Source: a virus. Taken from it: a stretch of DNA of 42,905 bases. A program made the translations under genes and the position numbers. How positions within the stretch are numbered: the first letter of the stretch is position 1; each line of letters opens with the position of its first letter. The notes beneath the pieces are model-generated. The model was not told the DNA's origin. It made no database searches and was given only the letters and a program-made list of their open reading frames with translations. Below are positions 1 to 7,859 of this stretch, in pieces. The stretch lies in the IMG/VR virus record IMGVR_UViG_3300042865_000219, positions 1 to 42,905 of that record; one strand, written 5' to 3'.

Positions 1-16
1 GTTCCGCATGCTGGAG
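1..16. repeat. Terminal overlap of the assembly, left copy
   Basis: Bases 1-16 match bases 42890-42905 at 15 of 16 positions. The one difference is at base 13 (G here, C at 42902), a synonymous CTG/CTC Leu change. Because the capsid reading frame is continuous across the join, this is an assembly overlap of a circular or circularly permuted molecule and not a biological terminal repeat. Unique length would be about 42,889 bases. Confidence 0.8.
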
Positions 17-199
17 TTCGGTGACCCGGACAACGCCGGCCGCGACCTCGCCGGCCACAACGAGATCTTGTTCCGCACCGAGATCGTCTACGGCTGGTAT
101 GTGTTCGAGGATCACTTCTCGGTGATCGAAACCACTGCCGCGACAGTCACTCCCGACCCGGTGGTGGAGAAGACCAGCACCGCGAAGGCCGCGAAGTAG
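1..199 (+). CDS. Major capsid protein, 3' part (continues from window end)
   Basis: This is the C-terminal part of the HK97-fold major capsid protein whose N-terminal 257 codons are at 42135-42905. Read in frame from base 2 it gives FRMLEFGDPDNAG..., and the same residues FRMLE end the window, so the joined protein is about 317 residues, a normal size for an actinophage capsid. The visible part ends with a low-complexity Thr/Val/Ala/Lys tail after HFSVIE. It forms the icosahedral shell. A strong hairpin follows the stop codon. Confidence 0.9.
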   Translation, partial: FRMLEFGDPDNAGRDLAGHNEILFRTEIVYGWYVFEDHFSVIETTAATVTPDPVVEKTSTAKAAK

Positions 200-212
200 G
201 AAACCCTCAGCA

Positions 213-241
213 GGCGGGGCTCGGCGATCCCGAGCCCCGCC
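213..241 (+). terminator. Hairpin after the capsid gene
   Basis: A perfect 12-bp stem (GGCGGGGCTCGG pairing with CCGAGCCCCGCC) with a 5-base loop lies 14 bases after the capsid stop codon. Three more pairs are possible beyond a bulge. There is no T-run, so it could attenuate transcription or protect the capsid mRNA 3' end. Confidence 0.6.
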
Positions 242-258
242 CTGCGGGGACACCTCTC

Positions 259-738
259 ATGCCAGCGGTAACGATCACCCCGGACGACCTCAAGCCGTTC
301 GCCGAGATCCCGCCCGATAAGGCGCAAGCGATGTGCGACGACGCACTCGCGATCGCCGCTGTGTACGCGCCGTGCATCCTCGACCCGCGTTTCGAGTACG
401 ACGACGCGGCGAAAGCGATCATTCGTGGCGCGATCCTGCGCTGGAACGCCGCCGACACCGGCGCGGTCACATCGCAGACAGCCGGCCCGTTCGGGATCAC
501 CATCGACTCGAGCTACCGACGCTCGGGTATGTATACCCCGGCCGAGATCGAAGCACTGAAAGCACTGTGCAACACCGGATCCAGTTCGGCCGGCGGCGCA
601 TGGAACTACGACACCGTGCCGGCGGCGTCGCCGCAGCACGCCGAGATCTGCTGCAAAACCTTCAACGAGCCGCACTGTTCCTGCGGGGCGAACCTCACCC
701 GCACCGGGCAACCCCTGTGGGACGGATACGCGTCGTGA
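259..738 (+). CDS. Head-to-tail adaptor protein
   Basis: This 159-residue protein follows the capsid gene, the usual place for the ring that sits under the portal (HK97 gp6-like adaptor). The first ~110 residues are helical with the family-like pattern of an N-terminal helix bundle (DDLKPFAEIPPDKAQAMCDDA). A C-terminal extension carries ICCKTF...CSCGANL, a cysteine-rich tail common in actinophage versions that may bind metal. It overlaps the next gene by four bases (GTGA), which suggests coupled translation. The assignment rests on order, size and motif pattern. Confidence 0.75.
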   Translation: MPAVTITPDDLKPFAEIPPDKAQAMCDDALAIAAVYAPCILDPRFEYDDAAKAIIRGAILRWNAADTGAVTSQTAGPFGITIDSSYRRSGMYTPAEIEALKALCNTGSSSAGGAWNYDTVPAASPQHAEICCKTFNEPHCSCGANLTRTGQPLWDGYAS

Positions 739-1079
739 GGGCGTTCCCGTTGCCGTTCATCGCGCAGCATCAGTCCTACACCGCCGGCGAGGAAGACGGA
801 CACGGCAACATCACTCCGGGCTGGCTCGACGACGTCGCGGTGCCGTGCGTGTGGTGGCCGGTGTCATCGGAGGAACCGGCCAGCCCGCCGACAGGATCGG
901 AGCGTGTCGTCGCCGAGCTCGCCCTCGTCGTCGACGCCACCCTGCTTGTCGATCACCGCGACCGGTTCACCGTCGAGGGTCAACTCTTCGAAGTGACCGG
1001 CCTGCCGAAGAACTACGACTACGGGCCGTGGGGCTTCGCACCCGGCCGGCAGGTCGTCGAACTGAGGATGGTGCGCTGA
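735..1079 (+). CDS. Head-to-tail stopper
   Basis: A 114-residue, beta-rich protein starting at GTG within the stop of the adaptor gene. Position between adaptor and tail terminator, size, and a C-terminal strand pattern (FTVEGQLFEVTGLP...GRQVVELRMV) fit the stopper family (SPP1 gp16 / HK97 gp7-like) that closes the portal channel after packaging and connects to the tail. No other function is suggested. Confidence 0.7.
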   Translation: MRAFPLPFIAQHQSYTAGEEDGHGNITPGWLDDVAVPCVWWPVSSEEPASPPTGSERVVAELALVVDATLLVDHRDRFTVEGQLFEVTGLPKNYDYGPWGFAPGRQVVELRMVR

Positions 1080-1080
1080 C

Positions 1081-1365
1081 ATGGCGATCAAGTTCGTCCC
1101 GAAGAACGCCGGCTTCAACGCGCTACGAACATCAGCAACGGCGAACGCGTTGATCCGTGAACCGGCCGAACGTATCGCCGCCGGCGCGAACGCTATCCCC
1201 TCGACGACGTCGCCGGCGGCGACCGAACCGTACTACGAGGTTAAAGAAGCCGGCGACGAGAAACGCGCCCGCTACCGCGTCACCACGACGTCGATTAGAG
1301 CGTCGCGGCACGAAGCGAAAACCTTTGCACTGCACAGGGCTTACTCAGCGGAGTCCGGTGCCTGA
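1081..1365 (+). CDS. Neck / tail-completion protein
   Basis: A 94-residue protein starting at ATG immediately after the stopper stop codon. It has a basic, Ala-rich N-terminus (MAIKFVPKNAGFNALRTS) and a tail of alternating charge. In many siphoviruses a protein of this size and position between stopper and tail terminator belongs to the HK97 gp10-like group and is needed for joining head and tail. The sequence is too short and divergent for a firm family call, so the role is inferred from synteny. Confidence 0.6.
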   Translation: MAIKFVPKNAGFNALRTSATANALIREPAERIAAGANAIPSTTSPAATEPYYEVKEAGDEKRARYRVTTTSIRASRHEAKTFALHRAYSAESGA

Positions 1366-1795
1366 CCTGCTGATGTTTCCCGATATGGATCGGGTGGCAC
1401 GTAAGTATCTGATCGCCGGCCTCGCCGAGCAGGGCATCACCGGCATCGCCGTCGGCACCCGGATCCCGTCGCCGCTGCCGGACTGGTTCATCAGGTGCTT
1501 CGCGCTGCCCGGCGCGGAAACCACGATGCGGACGCAGTGGTGTCAGGTCATCGTGCAGGTGTACGGCACCGACGACGAGTTCTGCTCAACGCTCGCGCGG
1601 ACGTGCGCGGCGGTGATGAGAGCGGCCCCCGAGATGGAGGTCGATGTGTACGACAGCGGCGAAAAGCTGCAACTTGTCAGCGAGCCCGTCGAGAAGACGG
1701 GACCGTTCCCGACCGAAGACCCGGACATTCCGAACCGTTCGCTGTATCAGGTGAACGTCGTGTGGACGGTCCAGTCGCAACTGTATTACCGGTAA
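1358..1795 (+). CDS. Tail terminator protein
   Basis: About 145 residues from the GTG at 1358, which overlaps the previous gene by 8 bases and has GGAG four bases upstream; the ATG at 1373 is an alternative. The protein opens with VPDLLMFPDMDRVARKYL and contains an alpha/beta core with the pattern WCQVIVQVYGTDDEFCSTLA, and it ends with strand YQVNVVWTVQSQLYY. This matches the tail terminator (lambda gpU-like) that caps the tail tube at its head end. It directly precedes the major tail protein as expected. Confidence 0.75.
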   Translation: MPDLLMFPDMDRVARKYLIAGLAEQGITGIAVGTRIPSPLPDWFIRCFALPGAETTMRTQWCQVIVQVYGTDDEFCSTLARTCAAVMRAAPEMEVDVYDSGEKLQLVSEPVEKTGPFPTEDPDIPNRSLYQVNVVWTVQSQLYYR

Positions 1796-1826
1796 TAGCA
1801 ACAGGTTTCCAAGGAGGAACACCCCC

Positions 1827-2492
1827 ATGACCACACCTACCCCGACCGCTCATACCTTGAGCAAGAACACGTTCGTCGGTAAGCCGAACGTGACCGGCGG
1901 CATCTTCCTGGTGCCGCAGACCGTCGCGCTGCCGACCGACGCGCTGTCCGACCGGCCCGCCGAGTGCATCCGCCTCGGTGGTGTCAGCGAGGACGGCTAC
2001 ACCTACATGAGCGAGCGTCAGGTCGAGAAGCGCAAAGACTGGAACGGCCAGGTCGTCCGCAGCTTGCAGACCAGCATGGACGATATGTTCGAGGTCACGT
2101 TCATCGAGTTCTTGAACCCCGAACTGCTCGCCGCGCTGTACGGCACCGACAACGTCACCGTGACGCCGGCGGACGCCACCAACGGCACGCAGATCGCGGT
2201 GCGGCACTCCGTTGAGATGCCCGAGCACGGCGCGTACATCGTCGACACCGTCGACGGGAAGGTGCGCCGGCGGCGTTGCATCCCCGACGCGCAGCTGGAA
2301 ACCCTCGACCCGATCGTCGAGAAGCCGGGCGAGTGGTCCGTGTTCAAGGCGAAGTACTCGATCTTCCCCGACAGCCAGGGCTTCACCAGCTACGTCTACA
2401 CCGTGCTGAACGACGCCACCGGCACCGTTCCGCTGAAAACGGAAACCCCGGTCGCCGCTGACGTCTCGGCTCCGAAGGTCACCGCGAAGTAA
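1827..2492 (+). CDS. Major tail protein
   Basis: A 221-residue protein with a strong Shine-Dalgarno (AAGGAGGA about 8 bases before ATG) as expected for a highly made tube subunit. It polymerises around the tape measure to form the tail tube. The sequence is beta-rich (ECIRLGGVSEDGYTYMSE, FEVTFIEFLNPELLAALYG) with an Ala/Val/Thr-rich tail, typical of siphophage tube proteins. It is followed by a strong hairpin and then by the frameshifted chaperone pair, the standard order. Confidence 0.85.
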   Translation: MTTPTPTAHTLSKNTFVGKPNVTGGIFLVPQTVALPTDALSDRPAECIRLGGVSEDGYTYMSERQVEKRKDWNGQVVRSLQTSMDDMFEVTFIEFLNPELLAALYGTDNVTVTPADATNGTQIAVRHSVEMPEHGAYIVDTVDGKVRRRRCIPDAQLETLDPIVEKPGEWSVFKAKYSIFPDSQGFTSYVYTVLNDATGTVPLKTETPVAADVSAPKVTAK

Positions 2493-2500
2493 CACGGTCA

Positions 2501-2543
2501 CCCCCCTGCGTCGTCTGTCCCGCCTTGGCGCGGCGCAGGGGGG
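2501..2543 (+). terminator. Hairpin terminator after the major tail protein gene
   Basis: A perfect 10-bp GC stem, CCCCCCTGCG at 2501-2510 pairing with CGCAGGGGGG at 2534-2543, around a 23-base loop. It lies 8 bases after the stop codon. It probably reduces transcription into the low-abundance chaperone and tape measure genes. Confidence 0.65.
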
Positions 2544-2581
2544 CTTCCCGTAGGCCGAGGCGAGCCAAGGTGGAATGAGAA

Positions 2582-2968
2582 GTGCCCAAAGAGAAAACGA
2601 CGCTCGAGCCGCCGGCCGAGAAGCCGGCCGCGCCGAAGCCGAAGCCCGGCGACGCCGACTACGACTGGTCGGCGCACTACGACACCGCAGATCTGTATCT
2701 GCACACATTCGCCAACGGCACCGTGATCGCACTCAAGCCGTTCGCGAGTATCTACTCGAAGACCTGGCTCTACAAGATCCGCTCGCTGCAAACCGACGTC
2801 GACATCGAGTTCGCCGCGATCGACCGCGCGGCGTGCGACACCGCGAAAGAACTGCTTCTCGCGCTCGACGACACCGACGGCGACCCGCTCGACGAACTGT
2901 TCAAAGCGTGGGCCGCAGCAGCGACCGCGAGATCCGAAGGCGAGAAGGGGATGACGCCGGGGGAATAG
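2582..2968 (+). CDS. Tail assembly chaperone, short form
   Basis: A 128-residue protein from a GTG start (MPKEKTTLEPPAEKP...). Its N-terminus is a Lys/Pro/Ala-rich linker, followed by a helical domain with WLYKIRSLQTDVDIEFAAIDRAA. Together with the longer frameshifted form it coats the tape measure protein during tail assembly (lambda gpG/gpGT paradigm). The reading frame ends in a G-rich slippery stretch right before TAG, and a second long frame takes over without its own good start. This arrangement just upstream of the tape measure gene is diagnostic. Confidence 0.85.
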   Translation: MPKEKTTLEPPAEKPAAPKPKPGDADYDWSAHYDTADLYLHTFANGTVIALKPFASIYSKTWLYKIRSLQTDVDIEFAAIDRAACDTAKELLLALDDTDGDPLDELFKAWAAAATARSEGEKGMTPGE

Positions 2969-3372
2969 CCTGGCTCGCCGGCGTCGTGACCGGGGAGCTG
3001 GCCGACGCCGTCGAGCGCGATCTACTCACTGACCGACTCGACTTCGACGAGCTCGGCTGGCGCGGACTGTGGGTCTATGTGACCGCCGCGCAGCCGGGCA
3101 CCGCGATCTACCACGCCCGACACGAAGGCTGGACGATCGCCGACCACATCGCCGCCGAGCAACTGTACGAGCAACGCAAACTCGGCTGGCGTTACACCGC
3201 AGTTCACTTCGAGGGCGGCAAGGATCAGCCGTTCCCCGAACGGATAGCGCGACCTGGTGTCGAACCGCCGGAGGTTTACGACGGGCCGACGTGGGAGACC
3301 GCCACTTTCGAAGAGATCGTTTCACCCGAAGTTCTTGAACTGTTGAGAGGAGGTGCACCATCCCCGAGCTAG
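2582..3372 (+). CDS. Tail assembly chaperone, long form by -1 frameshift
   Basis: The open frame that covers 2962-3372 lacks a plausible start but extends through the stop of the short chaperone. A -1 slip on GGGGGAA at 2959-2965 joins ...EKGMTPG to GIAWLAGVV... and gives a fused protein of about 263 residues. The second part (WLAGVVTGELADAVERDLL, then WTIADHIAAEQLYEQRK and VSPEVLELL) resembles the C-terminal gpT-like region of actinophage chaperones. The stop at 3370-3372 lies just before or inside the beginning of the tape measure gene, depending on which tape measure start is used. Confidence 0.8.
2959..2965 (+). promoter_or_regulatory. Probable -1 ribosomal slippery site
   Basis: In the zero frame the sequence reads CCG GGG GAA TAG. 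Shifting back one base on the run of five G keeps the P-site glycine tRNA paired with GGG and continues GGA ATA GCC TGG in the long downstream frame. The stop codon immediately after may increase slippage. Confidence 0.65.
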
Positions 3373-6300
3373 GTACCGCGTGGGTGACGCTCGCGATCTC
3401 GACGCAGAAAATGGAAAGCGACATCAAAGACGCGTTCCGCAGGGTCGAGTCGGCGGCGAAGATCTCCCCGGACGTCGACACGTCGAAGTCCTCAGCGAAA
3501 GCGAACCAGGCCGGCCGGCGTTTCCGTGACCTGTTCTCGCGCAGCGCGAAAGCGGACCCCGACGTCGACACGTCGAAGATGTCGACGAAGGCGTCGAGCG
3601 CGGGCCGCAGGTTCGGCGAGATCTTCGGCCGCAGCGCGAAGGTCGCACCCGATGTCGACACGTCACGTATGTCGGCGAAAGCAACCGCCGCCGGGCAGGA
3701 GTTCGGCAGCAGGTTCTCGGCCGGCGCGAAGGCCGGCCTCGCGGCGTTCGGTGCCGCCGGTGTAGCAAGCATGGTTGTCGACCAGTTCCGTCAGGTCATG
3801 ACGGTCGGCATGGACTACACCAAGAACATGAACACCCTTCAAGCGGTGACGCGTGCGGGTGCTGATGAGATGGCGCGCGCCGGCGACGCCGCGAAGCAAC
3901 TAGGCACCGATGTCAGCCTGCCGGCGACGTCAGTCAACGACGCCGCAGCAGCGATGACCGAGCTCGCTAAAGGCGGGCTGACGATCAACGAGGCGATGAC
4001 AGCGGCGAAGGGCACGCTGCAACTCGCGTCCGCCGCCGGCGTTTCGGCGCAGCAGGCCGCGACGATTCAGGCCGACGCACTGAACACGTTCCAACTCGGT
4101 GCCGATCAAGCTAACCGCGTCGCCGATCTCCTGGCGAACGCCGCGAACGCCTCGAGCGGCGAGATCACCGACTTCGCTGCGGCGTTAGCGCAGGGCGGCT
4201 CGGCCGCTGCCGGCTTCAAGGTGCCGATCGAAGACACCATGACGAGCCTGGCGATGTTCGCGAAGATGGGCGTCAAGGGCGCAGACGCCGGCACGATGCT
4301 CAAGTCGTCGCTGCTGGCGATCACTGACGGCGGCAAACCGGCGCAAGCGGCGATCAAAGAACTAGGGCTAGAGCTATACAAGAACGGCACGTTCGTCGGC
4401 TACCCGGAGATGTTGAAGCAGGTCGCGGCGGCGTCCGAGCGTATGACCGACGAGCAGTTCCAGGCAGCGACGGCGGTGCTGTTCGGATCTGATGCGATGC
4501 GCGCGTCGATGATCGCCGCGAACGGTGGAGCCGAAGCACTCGACTCGTTGGCCGGCGATGTGCAGCGTCTCGGCGGCGCGGCCGACGTGTCCGCCGCGAA
4601 GACCAAAGGCCTGCCCGGTGCGTGGGAGCGCGTCAAGAACGCACTCGAGTCGCTGCAACTCAAGGTGTACGAGGTCGTCGACGGGCCGCTCGAGACTCTG
4701 CTCGACGCGCTGTCGAAAGGCATGGACAGCCTCGGCAAGATCGGCGAGAACCCGGCGTTCAAGTCCCTCGGCGACGCGATCTCGAGCGCAGCACCCGGCC
4801 TCGCGTCGATCGCAGTGTCACTCGGTAAGGCTGCCGGCGCGATCGGGCTGGCGGCGTGGCAGGCGTTCACCGTCGCGCTCGAGGCTGCCGCCGGCGTCAT
4901 CAAACTACTCGCCCCGCTGCTCAACGGCATCGGCTCGGCGATGAAGAACAACCAAGGGCTGGTGACGGCGTTCGTCGGTGCGTTCGCCGCGTTCAAACTC
5001 TTGCCGTCGGTGCTGACCCGAGTGTCGGGTGCGTTCCTGCCGCTGTCGACAGCGATCGGCAACATCGGCCCGAAGGCCAAAGGGATGCGCGACGGCGTCG
5101 CGAACGCCGCCGACTCCTGGCGCACGATGGTCACCTACATGCAGCAGGCCAACCCGGAGCTATCCAAGGCCGACGCGAAGATGTCGATCTTGAAGAACAG
5201 CGCGAGCAGCGGCCTCGGCGCGTTGAAGAGCTCGGCCGGCGCGCTCGTCGGCGTGCTCGGCGGGCCGCTGAACATCGCGCTCATGGCCGGCGCGACCGCG
5301 TTCGGTGTGATCGCCACCGAAAACTCGAACGCCGCAGCAGCAGCCGACGGCTACAAAGCTGCGGTGAAAGCGTCGGCCGACGCGCAGGTGTCCCTCAACG
5401 ACGCGCTGCTGGCGTCTAACGGGCTGCTCGTCGAGAACGCGAAACTCGAAGCGTCCAAGCGCATCCAGGCCACCGTCGGCGAGATCGACGCCGGCTCGAA
5501 GAACACCGCATCGTTCCTCGACAGGTTCCGCGACGAGAACGGCAGCCTGCTCAACGGACTCACCGACTGGTCGCAAACAAGCCTGGCTGAGAAGAAGGGC
5601 GACGAGGCCCGCGTCTACAGCGAAGCCGCCGCAGCGATCGACAACCTGAAACTGTCTCAGGAAGCCCTCGACGCGCAGGTGACCGGCTCGCAGCAGACAT
5701 TCGACGCGCTCGTCGGCGCGCTCGAACGTCAAGGCGCGGGCGGGAAGCTCGCCGCCGAGAAACTGATCGAAGCGCGCGGCGCGATCCTCGGCGCGCAGGA
5801 AGCCGCCGCGACCGCCGCGCCGGTGCTCGCGCGACTCGGGGAGAACGTCGAGCAGTCGGCGGCTCGGGTGCGAACGGCGTTCGCCGCGATGCCCACCGAG
5901 GTGCCGATCACGATCACCGAAAAGGGCGGTCAAGAGGTTTACGACCTTCTCAAAGGGCTCGGCGTCCAGGTCAACACGAACAACGACAAAGAGATCCTGA
6001 TCGACGAAGAGGGCTCCGAGCTCGTCCTGGCTGCGCTCGACGCGCTGGGCATCAAGGTCCGCACCGATAACGGCAAGCTGATCATCGTCAAGCAGGAAGG
6101 CGCGGAGACTGCCGGCGCGCAGATCCAAGCGATCGCAGAAGCCGAGTACACCGCGATCGTCAAGGTGCTCACCGACACGTCGAACGCGCAGGTAACCGCA
6201 AACAACGTGGGCGGGTTGCTCGGTGCCGGTGTGCAGCCCCGCGCCGCCGGAGCGATCGTGCCTCGCGCGGACGGGGCGATCGTGCCGATGGCCGAGGGCG

Positions 6301-7859
6301 GGTTTCGGTTCATCGACAAGCCGCAGCAGGCCGACATCTACGACGGCCGAGGCGCGGGCACGGTCTTCGCTGAGGAAGAGACTGGCGGCGAGGCTTACAT
6401 ACCGCTCGCGCCGGCGAAACGTGAACGCTCCACCCGGATCCTCGCCGAGGTCGCGAGGCTGTTCGGTTTGAACCTGTCCGCCCCGACCGGCTCGGCCGGC
6501 GCGAGCGTGCCTGCCGGTGCTCCGGGCGATCTGATCGGCAGCCTGTCGACTGCGGTGACCTCGCCGATCGTCAACGCGCTCGAGCAGATCCGAGACGCGA
6601 TCGCGTCGTCGGTGTCGTCGCGCTACACCAGCGGCTCGCCGCTGCCGGTGTCGATGTCGGGTGGCTTCGACTCGGCACTGCTGTCTCGGGTGCCGGCCGG
6701 TAGCTACTCGCAGACCCAAGCCGCCGACCTGACCAAAGGCCTGGCCGACTGCTCGAGTGCGGTTGAGGATCTGGTCAACATGATGGACGGCCTGCCCACG
6801 GCGGGCAGGGAGATGTCGACCGGTAACGCCGCCGAGTGGTTGACGTCGCGCGGTTTCCTACCGACCGATGTTCCGATGCCGGGCACGTTTCAGGTGGGCT
6901 TCAACGGCACGCACATGGAGGCGACGCTGCCCGGCGGCACCGCGTTCAACTGGGGTGGTGACTCGTCGGCGGCGTCGGGTGGCACCGCCGGCGCGACCGG
7001 CGCGTGGGATGCGTCGTTTACCCAGCAGTTCTACCGGCCGGTGGATAGCTCATGGAAGACGCTCGCGAAGACAAGCGACGATCTGAACACCGCGCTCGGC
7101 GAGCGCACCGACGCCGAGCAGAAACTTACCGAAGTCACCAACAGCGCGATCACTTCGGCGGAGGCTTCGGTGAACGCCGCGCAGGGCCGCGTCACGTCGG
7201 CGCAGGCCCGTCTCGATCAGGCCGAGGCCGAGATCTCGCGGCTCGCCGCCGAGGGAGCCGACGCCAGCAAGCAAGCAGTCGCGGCGAAGCGTCGCGACGC
7301 CGCACTGCAGGCACTTGAAGCGGCGCAGGGCAAGCAGGCAGCCGCCGAGCAGCGGCTCGCCGAAGTCACCGACAAGCAGGCGACGACCGTCGCCGAGCAG
7401 AAGACGCCGGCCGGCGGCGGCGACGGATCGTCGTTGGGGCAGTCGCTTGTCTCCGGCATGCTCGAGTCGATCGGGCTCGACGGATCGCTGTTTTCGAATC
7501 CTTTCGAATGGGCGAACGTGAAAAGCGGCATGGCGTTAGCGAACTGGGGCGGCGGTCTGCTGCAAGGCATCCTCGGCGGCAGCGAAAACGAGGGCGGCGC
7601 ACCGAGCGCAGACGCCGCCGGCGGCGGCTTCGGCATCCCCGGCATCCCCAACATCGCCGACTTCATCAAGCCGCTGCCGAACGGCGCGATGCAGCCGCAG
7701 CAGCAGTCGAACGCACCGCATCAGGGTACCGGCGCGCCGGCCGGCCCGTCTGTCGTCGTCAACGGCAACGTCGGCATGGATCCACGCCAGTTCACGCAGC
7801 GCATCGACGCGCACCAGAACCAGGCTTACCGACGCAACATGAACGCAGTGAGGCCATGA
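3360..7859 (+). CDS. Tape measure protein
   Basis: About 1,500 residues, the longest gene, setting tail length and probably acting during DNA ejection. It has a charged N-terminus with three 30-residue repeats, a hydrophobic core region (residues ~470-680) and a phage-tail tape measure domain with ATIQADALNTFQLGADQANR at about 235-255 and coiled-coil stretches near the C-terminus. The start is uncertain. The first conventional start is GTG at 3384, but a near-perfect AGGAGGTG lies six bases before ATC at 3360, which would give IPELGTAWVTLAIS, very like the N-terminus usual for actinophage tape measures. I report the ATC start as the likely one. Confidence 0.85.
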   Translation: MPELGTAWVTLAISTQKMESDIKDAFRRVESAAKISPDVDTSKSSAKANQAGRRFRDLFSRSAKADPDVDTSKMSTKASSAGRRFGEIFGRSAKVAPDVDTSRMSAKATAAGQEFGSRFSAGAKAGLAAFGAAGVASMVVDQFRQVMTVGMDYTKNMNTLQAVTRAGADEMARAGDAAKQLGTDVSLPATSVNDAAAAMTELAKGGLTINEAMTAAKGTLQLASAAGVSAQQAATIQADALNTFQLGADQANRVADLLANAANASSGEITDFAAALAQGGSAAAGFKVPIEDTMTSLAMFAKMGVKGADAGTMLKSSLLAITDGGKPAQAAIKELGLELYKNGTFVGYPEMLKQVAAASERMTDEQFQAATAVLFGSDAMRASMIAANGGAEALDSLAGDVQRLGGAADVSAAKTKGLPGAWERVKNALESLQLKVYEVVDGPLETLLDALSKGMDSLGKIGENPAFKSLGDAISSAAPGLASIAVSLGKAAGAIGLAAWQAFTVALEAAAGVIKLLAPLLNGIGSAMKNNQGLVTAFVGAFAAFKLLPSVLTRVSGAFLPLSTAIGNIGPKAKGMRDGVANAADSWRTMVTYMQQANPELSKADAKMSILKNSASSGLGALKSSAGALVGVLGGPLNIALMAGATAFGVIATENSNAAAAADGYKAAVKASADAQVSLNDALLASNGLLVENAKLEASKRIQATVGEIDAGSKNTASFLDRFRDENGSLLNGLTDWSQTSLAEKKGDEARVYSEAAAAIDNLKLSQEALDAQVTGSQQTFDALVGALERQGAGGKLAAEKLIEARGAILGAQEAAATAAPVLARLGENVEQSAARVRTAFAAMPTEVPITITEKGGQEVYDLLKGLGVQVNTNNDKEILIDEEGSELVLAALDALGIKVRTDNGKLIIVKQEGAETAGAQIQAIAEAEYTAIVKVLTDTSNAQVTANNVGGLLGAGVQPRAAGAIVPRADGAIVPMAEGGFRFIDKPQQADIYDGRGAGTVFAEEETGGEAYIPLAPAKRERSTRILAEVARLFGLNLSAPTGSAGASVPAGAPGDLIGSLSTAVTSPIVNALEQIRDAIASSVSSRYTSGSPLPVSMSGGFDSALLSRVPAGSYSQTQAADLTKGLADCSSAVEDLVNMMDGLPTAGREMSTGNAAEWLTSRGFLPTDVPMPGTFQVGFNGTHMEATLPGGTAFNWGGDSSAASGGTAGATGAWDASFTQQFYRPVDSSWKTLAKTSDDLNTALGERTDAEQKLTEVTNSAITSAEASVNAAQGRVTSAQARLDQAEAEISRLAAEGADASKQAVAAKRRDAALQALEAAQGKQAAAEQRLAEVTDKQATTVAEQKTPAGGGDGSSLGQSLVSGMLESIGLDGSLFSNPFEWANVKSGMALANWGGGLLQGILGGSENEGGAPSADAAGGGFGIPGIPNIADFIKPLPNGAMQPQQQSNAPHQGTGAPAGPSVVVNGNVGMDPRQFTQRIDAHQNQAYRRNMNAVRP
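3450..3719 (+). repeat. Three tandem 90-base repeats in the tape measure gene
   Basis: The motif PDVDTS(K/R) recurs with its codons beginning at about 3471, 3561 and 3651, exactly 90 bases apart. Each 30-residue unit continues S/M-S-A/T-KA..AG(R/Q)(R/E)F. Units 2 and 3 also share the preceding bases GCAGCGCGAA. The DNA is diverged enough to be an old duplication under selection for the protein repeat. Confidence 0.8.

Noticed and set aside
1677-2732. Long reverse-strand open frame opposite the major tail protein
   Set aside because: Arg-rich low-complexity translation antisense to a clear tail gene; a by-product of GC-rich codon use.
5160-6719. 519-codon reverse frame opposite the tape measure gene
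   Set aside because: No start signals, Arg/Asp/Val-rich composition, and full overlap with a clear gene.
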